Origin: Candidatus Thiosymbion oneisti
GTDB taxonomy: Bacteria; Pseudomonadota; Gammaproteobacteria; Chromatiales; Chromatiaceae
Length of the DNA: 36,805 nt
Reading direction: 5' to 3'
Assembly: GCF_900092655.1 (NCBI RefSeq)
Contig: NZ_FLUY01000604.1
Location: 1-36,805, forward strand
Part shown: positions 26,053 to 36,330 of the stretch, in pieces
Layout of the letters: each line of letters begins with the position of its first letter
Numbering within the stretch: position 1 is the first letter of the stretch
Translations under genes and position numbers: made by a program
Notes under the pieces: generated by a model
What the model saw: the letters and a program-made list of their open reading frames with translations, nothing else
Database searches by the model: none
What the model was told of the DNA's origin: nothing

Positions 26053-27321
26053 TCACTCCGTCAGGTTACGAATGTTGGCGATGATCAGGCGCAGACTGTT
26101 CCGCAACACCCGGTAGCTGAAATAGCGTTCGGCAACCCGGTAGTTGTGCTCCACCAGCTGTTCCCGGTAGTCCTGGTCCTCCAGGATGCGCCTGGTTTCC
26201 TCCACCAGATCACGGTCGATGAAGCCCTTGACGGTCGGCAGGGAGATCCCCTTGGGTACGATATCGCGGCTATAGACCGAGTAGTTTCCGATCACCAGGG
26301 GCTTGCGGAAGTAGATGGCCTCCAGCAAGGCGTTACCGAAGCCCTCGTACAGGCTCGGAAAGGTCACCAGATCGGCATGGGGGTAGAGGTCCTTGAGGAC
26401 ATAGATCTTACGCCCGTCTTCATTGAGCTGGCGGCGGTCGGCGACCCGGGCCTCGAACAGGATCAATTCCACCTTCTCATCCCGTGCCAGCGCGCAGAGT
26501 TCCTTGCAGTAGATAAGCCCCTCGTCCCCAGCCGCGTGGGACACCACCAGCTTGCAGCGCGAATCCTCGATCCGCCGCAGCAGGTGGATGGCGTGCTCGA
26601 TGCCCTTGCGGGGAATCACCCGGGTCGGTTGCAGGATCAGCAGATCGCCGGGAGCGAGCCCGATCTCCTCACGGACATCGGCGGCATAGTCGTCGATCGG
26701 ATCGGGTGGATTTTCGTAGTCCAGCACGTTGGGGATGAGCAGACTGGAGATGCCCTTGCGCCACCCGAGCTGATCCTTCGCCGCCTGATTGATCACCACG
26801 TGCTGCAAGTGCGGGATGCGCGGCGGGAAGGCCATCTCCAGATAGTCCCCCACGGCCGAGATCTGGAACCGCTGGCGCTCCCAATGGAAGTCGTGGTGAT
26901 GGGCGATCGCAGGCATCCGGGTCTCGAGCAGAAACTCGGTCACGGCCACCCCAAGCGGGATATGCATGGGGATGGTGAGTACATTCTGCAGGATCAGAAT
27001 ATCCAGCTCGAACCGTTCCCGATACTCGTAAAGGGTACCCTTGAGATACTCGGCCAGCTCGCGGATGCGCCGGCTGGCCTCCTGACCGCGACTCGTGCGG
27101 TCCCAGAGTCGCTCGTTGATCCAGCGATTCTCCGAATGCCCGAAGAAGGCCTCGGGGACACACATGCTCATCTCCGGATCCCGGTCCAGCACCCCTCCGT
27201 ACCAGTAACTTACGTGCTGGTCCTGCCAGAGTACCTCCGCCCACTTCGCCGCCTCCAGGGAGACGCCGTCGGTACCCGCGAATCGGGTCGAGACAAAACC
27301 GATGTTTTCCGGCGTTTTCAT
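26053..27321 (-). CDS. Family 4 glycosyltransferase, operon partner of the phosphorylase
   Basis: The 422-residue GT-B enzyme shows the donor-binding PTRVIPRKG segment (about 250), EGFGNALLEAI (near 335) with the E-x7-E-type acidic pair, and an N-terminal STRFAGTDGVSLEAAKWAEVL acceptor region. No signal or membrane segment is present, so it should act in the cytoplasm. Its gene lies three bases before the GH13_18 phosphorylase gene, so it probably makes the glycoside that enzyme can degrade, for example a mannosyl- or glucosyl-glycerate. The ATG at 27321 gives the natural N-terminus. Confidence 0.85.
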   Translation of the reverse strand: MKTPENIGFVSTRFAGTDGVSLEAAKWAEVLWQDQHVSYWYGGVLDRDPEMSMCVPEAFFGHSENRWINERLWDRTSRGQEASRRIRELAEYLKGTLYEYRERFELDILILQNVLTIPMHIPLGVAVTEFLLETRMPAIAHHHDFHWERQRFQISAVGDYLEMAFPPRIPHLQHVVINQAAKDQLGWRKGISSLLIPNVLDYENPPDPIDDYAADVREEIGLAPGDLLILQPTRVIPRKGIEHAIHLLRRIEDSRCKLVVSHAAGDEGLIYCKELCALARDEKVELILFEARVADRRQLNEDGRKIYVLKDLYPHADLVTFPSLYEGFGNALLEAIYFRKPLVIGNYSVYSRDIVPKGISLPTVKGFIDRDLVEETRRILEDQDYREQLVEHNYRVAERYFSYRVLRNSLRLIIANIRNLTE

Positions 27322-27463
27322 GGTCGTGCATTAGCAGTCTATAATCGACCCTAGTTTCCTGCAGCGATCCTGCCTAAGAAATTTTCACGGTTGCATTATA
27401 TGCGTGTTGCGATGAAAGATCCTGGAACACAAGAAGTGTCGAATCGAATATCATCACAAAATA

Positions 27464-27493
27464 CTGACACATGATAGCACATTTTGCTATCAT
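27464..27493 (+). promoter_or_regulatory. hicAB promoter with palindromic operator
   Basis: CTGACA (27464-27469) and TATCAT (27488-27493) form a -35/-10 pair with 18-base spacing. A perfect inverted repeat, ATGATAGCA / TGCTATCAT with a 5-base centre (27471-27493), fills the spacer and the -10 box. A repressor bound there would block RNA polymerase, as expected for HicB autoregulation. Confidence 0.75.
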
Positions 27494-27504
27494 AGAGAAA
27501 ATGA

Positions 27505-27759
27505 ATGAATAAACGGCATCGGAACACTTTAAGCGATATTTTCAGAACGCCAGTTCCTACCACATTGGAATGGAGGGATATTGAAGCCCTTTTCATGGCA
27601 CTTGGCGCCAGATCCATTGAGGGGAGAGGTTCGCGGGTACGGTTTGAACTGAATAATGTTGTCGCCACTTTCCACCGTCCCCATCCTCAGAAAGAGGCAA
27701 AGCCATACCAAGTGCGTGATGCCCGACGTTTTCTACAGCAGGTAGGAATAGCACTATGA
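27505..27759 (+). CDS. hicA: HicA-like toxin
   Basis: HicA toxins are small double-stranded-RNA-binding-fold mRNA interferases. The 84-residue product contains LEWRDIEALFMALGA, GRGSRVRFELN and a C-terminal FHRPHPQKEAKPYQVRDARR, with the family histidines. It overlaps hicB by four bases (ATGA at 27756). The ATG at 27505 lies about 12 bases after the -10 box, so the transcript may be almost leaderless, and no strong ribosome site is seen. Confidence 0.9.
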   Translation: MNKRHRNTLSDIFRTPVPTTLEWRDIEALFMALGARSIEGRGSRVRFELNNVVATFHRPHPQKEAKPYQVRDARRFLQQVGIAL

Positions 27760-28097
27760 ACACAATGACTTATAGAGAATATGCAGCTCGAATCGACTAT
27801 AGTGACGACGATGGCTGCTTTATCGGTCATATTGCAGGTATCAATGATGTCGTGGGTTTTCACGGCGAATCCGTCGCAGAACTGCGTATTGCTTTCGAAG
27901 AAGCAGTTGATGATTATCTTGAAACTTGTGAAAAGCTGAATCGCCCGCCGCAAAAACCCTATTCCGGAAATCTTATGTTGCGCATTCCACCAGAAGTTCA
28001 CGCCGCGATTGCCCTGGCGGCTGAAGTTAGTGGAAAGAGTATCAACCAATGGGCGACTGATATGTTCGCCGATACCCTACAAGCGAATCCACAATAA
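27756..28097 (+). CDS. hicB: HicB-like antitoxin
   Basis: The 113-residue protein has an N-terminal HicB partial RNase H-like fold (YAARIDYSDDDGCFIGHI, FHGESVAELRIAFEEAVDDY) that neutralises HicA. A C-terminal ribbon-helix-helix segment (NLMLRIPPEVHAAIALAAE, SINQWATDMF) binds the operator upstream of hicA. Its start overlaps the hicA stop. The pair lies between two glycosyltransferase genes and seems to be an inserted module. Confidence 0.92.
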   Translation: MNTMTYREYAARIDYSDDDGCFIGHIAGINDVVGFHGESVAELRIAFEEAVDDYLETCEKLNRPPQKPYSGNLMLRIPPEVHAAIALAAEVSGKSINQWATDMFADTLQANPQ

Positions 28098-28313
28098 CCG
28101 GAGATTTGATAGCCTGACAAGACGCTGTCTCTGGCTCCCACGCTCCCTATTGCCCGTTATGCCCTTCACCAAAATAGTTTCTACTAAGGTTGCATCCCTC
28201 AAATTTTGGTCAGCTTTAATAGCTTTTTTAGCTTTTTGGGTTAATTTGGAAGGCTCTAAAGCGTCCCAAATAATGGCGCAAGTGTCGAGCAAAACCATTT
28301 CATAGCGTCCCAT
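28077..28313 (-). pseudogene. Truncated VapC-type PIN toxin, N-terminal remnant
   Basis: The reverse-strand frame begins with MVLLDTCAIIWDALEPSKLT, the start of a VapC-like PIN toxin with the first acidic residue, and is recognisable to about residue 35. After that it reads through DNA unlike the family into the dispersed motif TCTCTGGCTCCCACGCTCC (about 28128-28146). Full proteins have about 125-140 residues. No antitoxin gene is adjacent, because the plus-strand glycosyltransferase begins 15 bases away. It is probably a dead relic that overlaps the 3' end of hicB by 21 bases. Confidence 0.75.
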
Positions 28314-28327
28314 CTGTCAGGTCCTAA

Positions 28328-29782
28328 ATGCGCATCCTCATCAGTCACTTCCACCTGCAGACCGGCGGCGTCAGCCGGGTGATCGAGCACGCTTCTACGG
28401 CCCTTGCGGCGGCGGGTCATCGGGTGCTGGTCGTGGCCGGGGAGCCGCCCCGACAGCCCCTGCCGGAAGGCGTGGGCTTCGCTCCGGTACCGGCGCTCGC
28501 CTACGAGGAACGCCGGCCCGTGGTGGGTCCCGCGGAGCTCGCGGCAGCGCTGGTGCGGGCGGCCCGGAAGGGGCTAGGGGATATGCCGGATCTGTGGCAT
28601 ATCCACAATCACTGCCTGGGCAAGAATCTGGCCCTCCCCGAGGCCCTGTGCACGCTGGCACGGCAGGGCCAGCGCCTACTACTGCAACCCCACGACTTCG
28701 CCGAGGACGGTCGTCCGGACCTCTATGCCAGGCTGCTCGAGGAGCTCGGTGGGAGAGATAGGGCGCGACTCTCCGCTCTGCTCTACCCCCAGGCCGCGCA
28801 CCTGCATTATGCGGTCATCAATGACCGTGATCGCGGCTTCCTGGCCGCCGCGGGCATACCCCACGACCGGCTGCATTTGCTGCCGAATGCGGTGAACCTG
28901 TCGCCGCCGGCGGATCGATCCGCCGACCCGTTTCCGGACCTTAGACTCTGGCTCTATCCCACCCGTGCCATCCGGCGCAAGAACCTGGGCGAGCTCTTGC
29001 TGTGGGCGACGCTGGCCCCGGAGCAGGACCTGTTCGCAACTACCCAGGCCCCCCAAAACCCGGCCGAACAGCCCCGCTACCGGCGCTGGGTGGCGTTGGC
29101 GCAAGCGTTGGGGCTCGGCCTGGAGTTCGAGCTCGGAAACCGCATCGATGATTTCCCCGCCCTCCTCGCCTCGGCCCACGCCCTGGTCACCACCAGCGTC
29201 GCCGAGGGCTTCGGCCTTGCCTTCCTCGAACCCTGGCTGGCGGGACGTCCCCTGGTCGGCCGCGACCTGCCCGAGATCACCCGCGACTTCGTAGCGGCCG
29301 GGCTCGACCTCGGGGGGCTCTACGAACGCCTGGAGGTCCCCCTGGACTGGCTCGACCGGGACCGCCTGCGCGGAGCCATGGACCAAGCCCTTACAGACCT
29401 GGCGGCTGCGTACGGCCGCCCCCGGACGCCCGATGACCTGGGGTGTCTGTGGGCGAGCTCCGTGCACGACGGGCACATCGATTTCGGGCGCCTGGACGAA
29501 ACCGCCCAGGAGGAGGTCATCCGTCACCTGGCCTCCAATCCCCACGACCGCGCCTCCCTGCGCCCCGCGCGCCTGCCCGCCGCCACTCCCGTGGATCGCA
29601 TCGCCCACAACCGGACCCTGGCCGAGCGCGACTATTCCATCGCCGGCTATGGCCGCCGCCTCGAGCGCATCTATCGGTCGCTGTTGGACGCAACCGTCGA
29701 TCCGAACCTGGGCGCCGCCGATGGGACAGTCCTGCTCGAGCGGTTCCTGGCCCCCGAGCGCCTGTTCCTCCTGCGCACCTGA
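28328..29782 (+). CDS. Glycosyltransferase, GT4-like
   Basis: The 484-residue GT-B protein starts with RILISHFHLQTGGVSRVIE, a typical donor-fold N-terminus with the GGVSR loop. It has YPTRAIRRKNLGELL (about 215) and TSVAEGFGLAFLEPWLAGRP (about 290), where two acidic residues probably bind the sugar nucleotide. There is no signal peptide or membrane segment. The C-terminal 120 residues are helical and not typical of the family. The ATG at 28328 begins the conserved motif. It is divergent from the GT4/phosphorylase operon, with hicAB between, and its 3' neighbour is a HAD hydrolase, so all four may serve one glycoside pathway. Confidence 0.85.
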   Translation: MRILISHFHLQTGGVSRVIEHASTALAAAGHRVLVVAGEPPRQPLPEGVGFAPVPALAYEERRPVVGPAELAAALVRAARKGLGDMPDLWHIHNHCLGKNLALPEALCTLARQGQRLLLQPHDFAEDGRPDLYARLLEELGGRDRARLSALLYPQAAHLHYAVINDRDRGFLAAAGIPHDRLHLLPNAVNLSPPADRSADPFPDLRLWLYPTRAIRRKNLGELLLWATLAPEQDLFATTQAPQNPAEQPRYRRWVALAQALGLGLEFELGNRIDDFPALLASAHALVTTSVAEGFGLAFLEPWLAGRPLVGRDLPEITRDFVAAGLDLGGLYERLEVPLDWLDRDRLRGAMDQALTDLAAAYGRPRTPDDLGCLWASSVHDGHIDFGRLDETAQEEVIRHLASNPHDRASLRPARLPAATPVDRIAHNRTLAERDYSIAGYGRRLERIYRSLLDATVDPNLGAADGTVLLERFLAPERLFLLRT

Positions 29783-29931
29783 AAAAAGTCCCTCTCCCGC
29801 CGAGGATGTTGCAAGAACGGTGGTGTCAACTGCCAGTCCGTGAAGTTCAAACCACAGAGAACACAGAGGACACCGAGAAGGGAACCGGTCAATTCTCAAA
29901 CATGAAAATTAATATGAAAGGTTGTACCAGC
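29783..29931. repeat. Short repeat debris before the HAD gene
   Basis: It contains TCCCTCTCCCGCCGAGGATG, a partial family A core, and the ACCACAGAGAACACAGAGGA motif also seen near 19551. No gene is seen. AT-rich bases from 29890 may hold the start region of the next gene. Confidence 0.5.
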
Positions 29932-30813
29932 ATGTGCCAGTTCCCACCGCACGACCTGGTCGGCCGCATCCGGTATCTATCCACCCCCCTGGAACCCTGT
30001 CCGACGGATGTCGCCCCCCAGCTCGATCCCCTGCCTGGGATCCGAACGGTGTTGTTCGATGTCTACGGCACCCTTGTCATCTCCGCCTCCGGGGATATCG
30101 GGTTGGCCGGGGAACGGGATACCACCAGCGCCTTCACCGCGGCCCTGGACGCCGCCGGCATAAGGGCCCCGGCCACTGCCGGTCCGGCCCGGCTCGAGCA
30201 GGTCATCCGTGCCTCTCATACGCAGCGCCAGGCCGCCGGTACCAAGTTCCCGGAGGTGGACATCCTGGCTGTCTGGGCCGAAGTACTGGGGGGCGAGGTG
30301 CCGGCGTCGCGGGACAAGCTCGCACGCCTAGCGGTGGAGTATGAGTGTCGTGTGAACCCGGTCTGGCCCATGCCGGGTCTGGCCCGGCTGCTGGCAGACC
30401 TGCGCCGACGTCCCCTGGTGCTAGGCATCGTATCCAACGCCCAGTTCTACACCCCCCTGATGCTGGAGGGCTTTCTCGGCGCCCCGCTCGCCGACCTGGG
30501 ATTCGATGCCGAGTGCTGCGCCTGGTCCTACCGCCTGCTGGAGGCCAAGCCCTCCACCTGCATCTACCAGGTCGCCCTTGCCGGCCTGGATCGGGTCCAC
30601 GGCATTGCACCGAGCGAGGTGCTCTACGTCGGCAACGACCTGCGCAACGACATCTGGCCGGCGTCCCTGACCGGTTGCCGTACCGCCCTGTTTGCCGGTG
30701 ACGCCCGTTCCCTGCGCCTACGCGAGGACGATCCGCGCTGCGCCAGTGTGGTCCCCGACCGCGTCGTCACGGCCCTGTCCCAGATTACCGACACCATCCT
30801 GCCGGCCGATTGA
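29932..30813 (+). CDS. HAD-superfamily hydrolase
   Basis: The 293-residue cytoplasmic phosphatase-like enzyme has motif I DVYGTLV with the catalytic aspartate (its second acidic residue replaced by tyrosine), motif II serine in IVSNAQ, a conserved lysine in EAKPS and motif III GNDLRNDI. The cap between motif I and II is helical, as in class I HADs. The open frame runs further upstream into the preceding gene, so I chose ATG 29932, with AAAGG about 11 bases before it. ATG 29902 and 29914 are alternatives. Placement after the glycosyltransferase suggests a sugar-phosphate substrate, such as a glycosyl-3-phosphoglycerate. Confidence 0.85.
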   Translation: MCQFPPHDLVGRIRYLSTPLEPCPTDVAPQLDPLPGIRTVLFDVYGTLVISASGDIGLAGERDTTSAFTAALDAAGIRAPATAGPARLEQVIRASHTQRQAAGTKFPEVDILAVWAEVLGGEVPASRDKLARLAVEYECRVNPVWPMPGLARLLADLRRRPLVLGIVSNAQFYTPLMLEGFLGAPLADLGFDAECCAWSYRLLEAKPSTCIYQVALAGLDRVHGIAPSEVLYVGNDLRNDIWPASLTGCRTALFAGDARSLRLREDDPRCASVVPDRVVTALSQITDTILPAD

Positions 30814-30855
30814 GCCGTAAGGCGCGAAGATCGAACCCCTACCCGCATGGGTATG

Positions 30856-31320
30856 TCATTTACAGAACCGACGGATGTAGTCCTCGTGAACCCGCCGTTT
30901 GTGCCGCAGCTTTTCACCCGTAGCGGGCTTGTAGCCGTGTCTGAGCTGCCGATTGATCGCTTCCACCAGCCGGCGCCTCTTCCAGCATTTTTCCGCTTGT
31001 CGGGCGAGCGCCGGGTGGTTTCTTTTCTCCGTTTTGCGCTTGCGGGTAGCGGCGGCGGGCGGGCCTTTGGGTTTCCGCTCGATCTTGGTCCGTGCCGGTT
31101 TCCAACCTGTCCTGCGGTCCTCGATCCGCATCTCCTGCCCCTCGGCACCACTGGTGCAGGGCGTTTGGCGAAACTCGAGATTGCCATTGGAAGCAACGCA
31201 GCGATAGACGCTGGTTGCGGCGTCGGCGGTTGCGGCGAATAGCAGGATCAACGGCGGGAAGGCGGCCATTACGAGCTGCGATCGGTGGCCGGTCCCTGCC
31301 GAACTCAACCCCTGTGCCAT
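30856..31320 (-). CDS. Secreted DUF4124-like protein
   Basis: The 154-residue product has a hydrophobic segment ending ATADAATSVYRC, so a cleavable signal peptide is likely, followed by the DUF4124 pattern YRCVASNGNLEFRQTPC. The rest is strongly basic (KIERKPKGPPAAATRKRK, CWKRRRLVEAINRQL) and ends in RRFCK. Four cysteines could form disulfides. Family proteins are periplasmic with unknown function. ATG 31320 was preferred over 31269 because AAGGA precedes it, though 31269 gives a shorter and more typical signal peptide. The upstream open frame is not conserved. Confidence 0.75.
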   Translation of the reverse strand: MAQGLSSAGTGHRSQLVMAAFPPLILLFAATADAATSVYRCVASNGNLEFRQTPCTSGAEGQEMRIEDRRTGWKPARTKIERKPKGPPAAATRKRKTEKRNHPALARQAEKCWKRRRLVEAINRQLRHGYKPATGEKLRHKRRVHEDYIRRFCK

Positions 31321-31354
31321 GTCGGAATAATTCCTTGTTCGGTCGCCCTGAGGC

Positions 31355-31609
31355 CTATCCCCCGGTAACCGGCGGAAAGAAGGCCACTTCGTCGCCGTCC
31401 TTGATTGGCGTCTCAGGACGGGCCATCTCTTGATTGAGCGCTGCCAGGATGGTCTCGCCTTCCGCCAGGAGTTCGGACCAGATACCACCGCGCCCACGCA
31501 GTAAGGCCATAAGATCGCCGACCGTCGTCAGCTCGGCCGCGGCTGGGAGCTCCTCACCGGCGGTCCCCAGTTGTTCCCGTAAGCGGGCAAAGTAGAGGAT
31601 CTTGATCAT
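31355..31609 (-). CDS. moaD: Molybdopterin synthase sulfur-carrier subunit MoaD
   Basis: The 84-residue ubiquitin-fold protein carries sulfur as a C-terminal thiocarboxylate on its Gly-Gly end (FFPPVTGG), and with MoaE converts precursor Z to molybdopterin. The length, the N-terminal IKILYFARLREQLG and the final GG fit. The ATG overlaps the moeA stop (ATGA at 31606-31609), so it is translated after moeA. No moaE is seen in the window. Confidence 0.94.
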   Translation of the reverse strand: MIKILYFARLREQLGTAGEELPAAAELTTVGDLMALLRGRGGIWSELLAEGETILAALNQEMARPETPIKDGDEVAFFPPVTGG

Positions 31610-32859
31610 CCGGTGAGCTCGCTGAAGGGAATGAACTCGATGGGATCTCCCGCTTTCAAGACCCGACCCTCGGGGATGACGGCCAAACCGTTGGCCCAGG
31701 CCACGGAGGAGAGCACAGCGGAGGAAGGGTTGGGGTAGAGGCTTAGCCGGGGCCGACTATCCTTATCCGGCTCCAGACGCGCGCGCTGGAACTCGCGGCG
31801 CTTGGCCGGTCGCGGCCATGTGAAGCCCACCTCGGCCGTCACCGCAGCGGGTCGGACAGAGCCCACGATACCCTGCATGCGTCGGATGAAGGGCCGGGCG
31901 AACAGGCAGAAGGTGACGAACAGGGAGACAGGATTGCCAGGGCTGCCGATGAAGGGGGTGCGCGCCGCGCCGAGGTGGCCGAAGGCCAGCGGCTTGCCGG
32001 GACGCATGGCGATCTGCCACAGGTCCAGGCTGCCCAGGCGCTCCACCGCCGGCTTGACATGATCTTCTTCGCCCACGGAGACACCGCCGCTGGCCAGAAT
32101 CAGATCCGACCGCTCGGCCGCCTCGGCCAGGGCCTCCATAGTGGCGTCCAGTGTGTCCCGGACGATACCCAGATCCCGGACCTCACAGCCCAGTTCTTCC
32201 AGCAGACCGATCAGGGTAAAGCGGTTGGAGTTGTAGATCTGCCCGGGTCCCAGAGGGGTACCGGGCATAACCAGCTCGTCGCCGCTGGAGAAGACGGCGA
32301 CCCGCAGGCGGCGGCAGACGGTCAGCTCGGCGGCGCCTACCGAGGCGGCGAGCCCCAGGTGCTGGGCCCTAAGACGGATACCGGCAGGGATGACCTGGGA
32401 ACCGGCGGCGATATCCTCACCGGTACGGCGGATGTTGGCGCCGGCCTCGATGTCCGGGGGGACCTGAACCCAGTCGCCATCGATGGTGCACGACTCCTGG
32501 ATGACCACCGTATCGGCGCCCGCGGGTACGGGGGCGCCGGTGAAGATGCGCGCCGCCGTGCCGGACTCCAGGGGTGGCCCGACGACGCCGGCCGGAATGC
32601 GCTGGGAGACGGGCAACCGGCCGCCGCTGGCCGCAAGGTCGGCGCTACGGACCGCGTAACCGTCCATGGCGCTGTTGTCCCAGCCGGGTACGTCGATAGT
32701 GCTCACCACGGACTCGGCCAGCACCCGCCCGAGCCCGGACCGGGTGGGGACCCGCTCGCTGTCCGCGATGGGCCGGGACTGGGCCAACAGGAGCTCAAGG
32801 GCCTCCTCCACGGACAGCTGTGACCGGGATATCTCGGAGCAGTCGTTATGCGTAGTCAT
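31606..32859 (-). CDS. moeA: Molybdopterin molybdenumtransferase MoeA
   Basis: MoeA inserts molybdenum into adenylylated molybdopterin, the last step of basic molybdenum cofactor synthesis. The 417-residue product shows the family motifs DNSAMDGYAV, RIFTGAPVP, SSGDELV, NSNRFTL, SGGVSVGEEDH, RPGKPLAFG and GSPGNPVS, in the usual four-domain order, and ends with a domain containing FIPFSELTG. The ATG at 32859 is preceded by GGGGAA. The frame extends upstream without similarity, so the longer form is rejected. It is followed by moaD with a four-base overlap. Confidence 0.95.
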   Translation of the reverse strand: MTTHNDCSEISRSQLSVEEALELLLAQSRPIADSERVPTRSGLGRVLAESVVSTIDVPGWDNSAMDGYAVRSADLAASGGRLPVSQRIPAGVVGPPLESGTAARIFTGAPVPAGADTVVIQESCTIDGDWVQVPPDIEAGANIRRTGEDIAAGSQVIPAGIRLRAQHLGLAASVGAAELTVCRRLRVAVFSSGDELVMPGTPLGPGQIYNSNRFTLIGLLEELGCEVRDLGIVRDTLDATMEALAEAAERSDLILASGGVSVGEEDHVKPAVERLGSLDLWQIAMRPGKPLAFGHLGAARTPFIGSPGNPVSLFVTFCLFARPFIRRMQGIVGSVRPAAVTAEVGFTWPRPAKRREFQRARLEPDKDSRPRLSLYPNPSSAVLSSVAWANGLAVIPEGRVLKAGDPIEFIPFSELTG

Positions 32860-33693
32860 GCGTTCCCCACGGAATGCCGAAAACCCTCTTTGCACCCCTA
32901 AGGTAGCAGCATGGATCGGGCAAAACCTGTGTGGGATGCGGTGAACGTAGCGAACCGTATCTTTGGATAGTCCGTGCCGACACAGAAATCTCTCCCTACG
33001 GTCGGGACGAGTGTTGGACACCTTCGCCGTCCAAAGATGCGGTTTGCCGCCGGGCGCGTCCCGCGCCCGGCGGCTCACTCCATCCTACCGGCTTCGGCGG
33101 TTCAGAACCAGTAACGTAGGATGCGGTGAGCACGGTGGTTCTGGGCTTGCCGGCCAGTGTAAACCCTCGCCGCGCGAACCGCATCAATCGAGCCCGTAGG
33201 GCGGGTCAGGCGCGTGCGCCAGGCGCCGCGATTGCAGCGGCGGTGGGCGCGCCGCAACCCGCCAGGTGGCAGCCCGTAGGATGTGCAAAGCAAGCGCCGA
33301 TCAGGGTGATTTCAAGATGCGGTTATGCCACGGAAGTTTCCCGGCCGCGACGGCTTGATCGGATGCGCCAAGCGCCGCGCGCCCATCGATGATGGGTACC
33401 TCCCGGCAGGCAGACGGCGTGCCCAATCAGATCCCTCGCTGCGCTCGGAATGACAAGTGGTAGGCTGGGTTGAGGAACGAAACCCAGCCCGTAGGGCGGG
33501 TCAGGCGCGTGCACCAGGCGCCGTGATTGCTGCGGCGGTGGGCGCGCCGCAACCCGCCGGATGGCAGCCCGTAGGGTAGGCTGTGCCCACCAGGCTAAAT
33601 TCCGGTAAGCAGAAAATCGATCGCTGCGAATCACGCAAATCCTCGCGAATGGATTCGCGCCGATTCGCGTGATTCGTCGTTTTTTTCGAAGTC
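32860..33693. other. Repeat-rich gap between moeA and the amylase gene
   Basis: No gene is supported. The order is family D palindromic pieces (about 32933-33190), a family C copy (from about 33192), a GTAGGCTGGGTTGAGG piece (33460), another family C copy (from 33488) and a direct-repeat-like segment ATTCGCG...ATTCGCGTGATTCG near 33645-33675. The stretch may terminate the amylase gene. Confidence 0.65.

Positions 33694-36330
<2,637 letters not shown>

Noticed and set aside
29443-29931. N-terminal extension of the HAD gene into the glycosyltransferase
   Set aside because: The extension is arginine/proline-rich shadow sequence of the preceding gene. Similarity begins after 29932.
32860-33078. 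73-residue extension of MoeA
   Set aside because: It lies in a repeat-rich gap and lacks similarity. ATG 32859 has a ribosome site and the family N-terminus.
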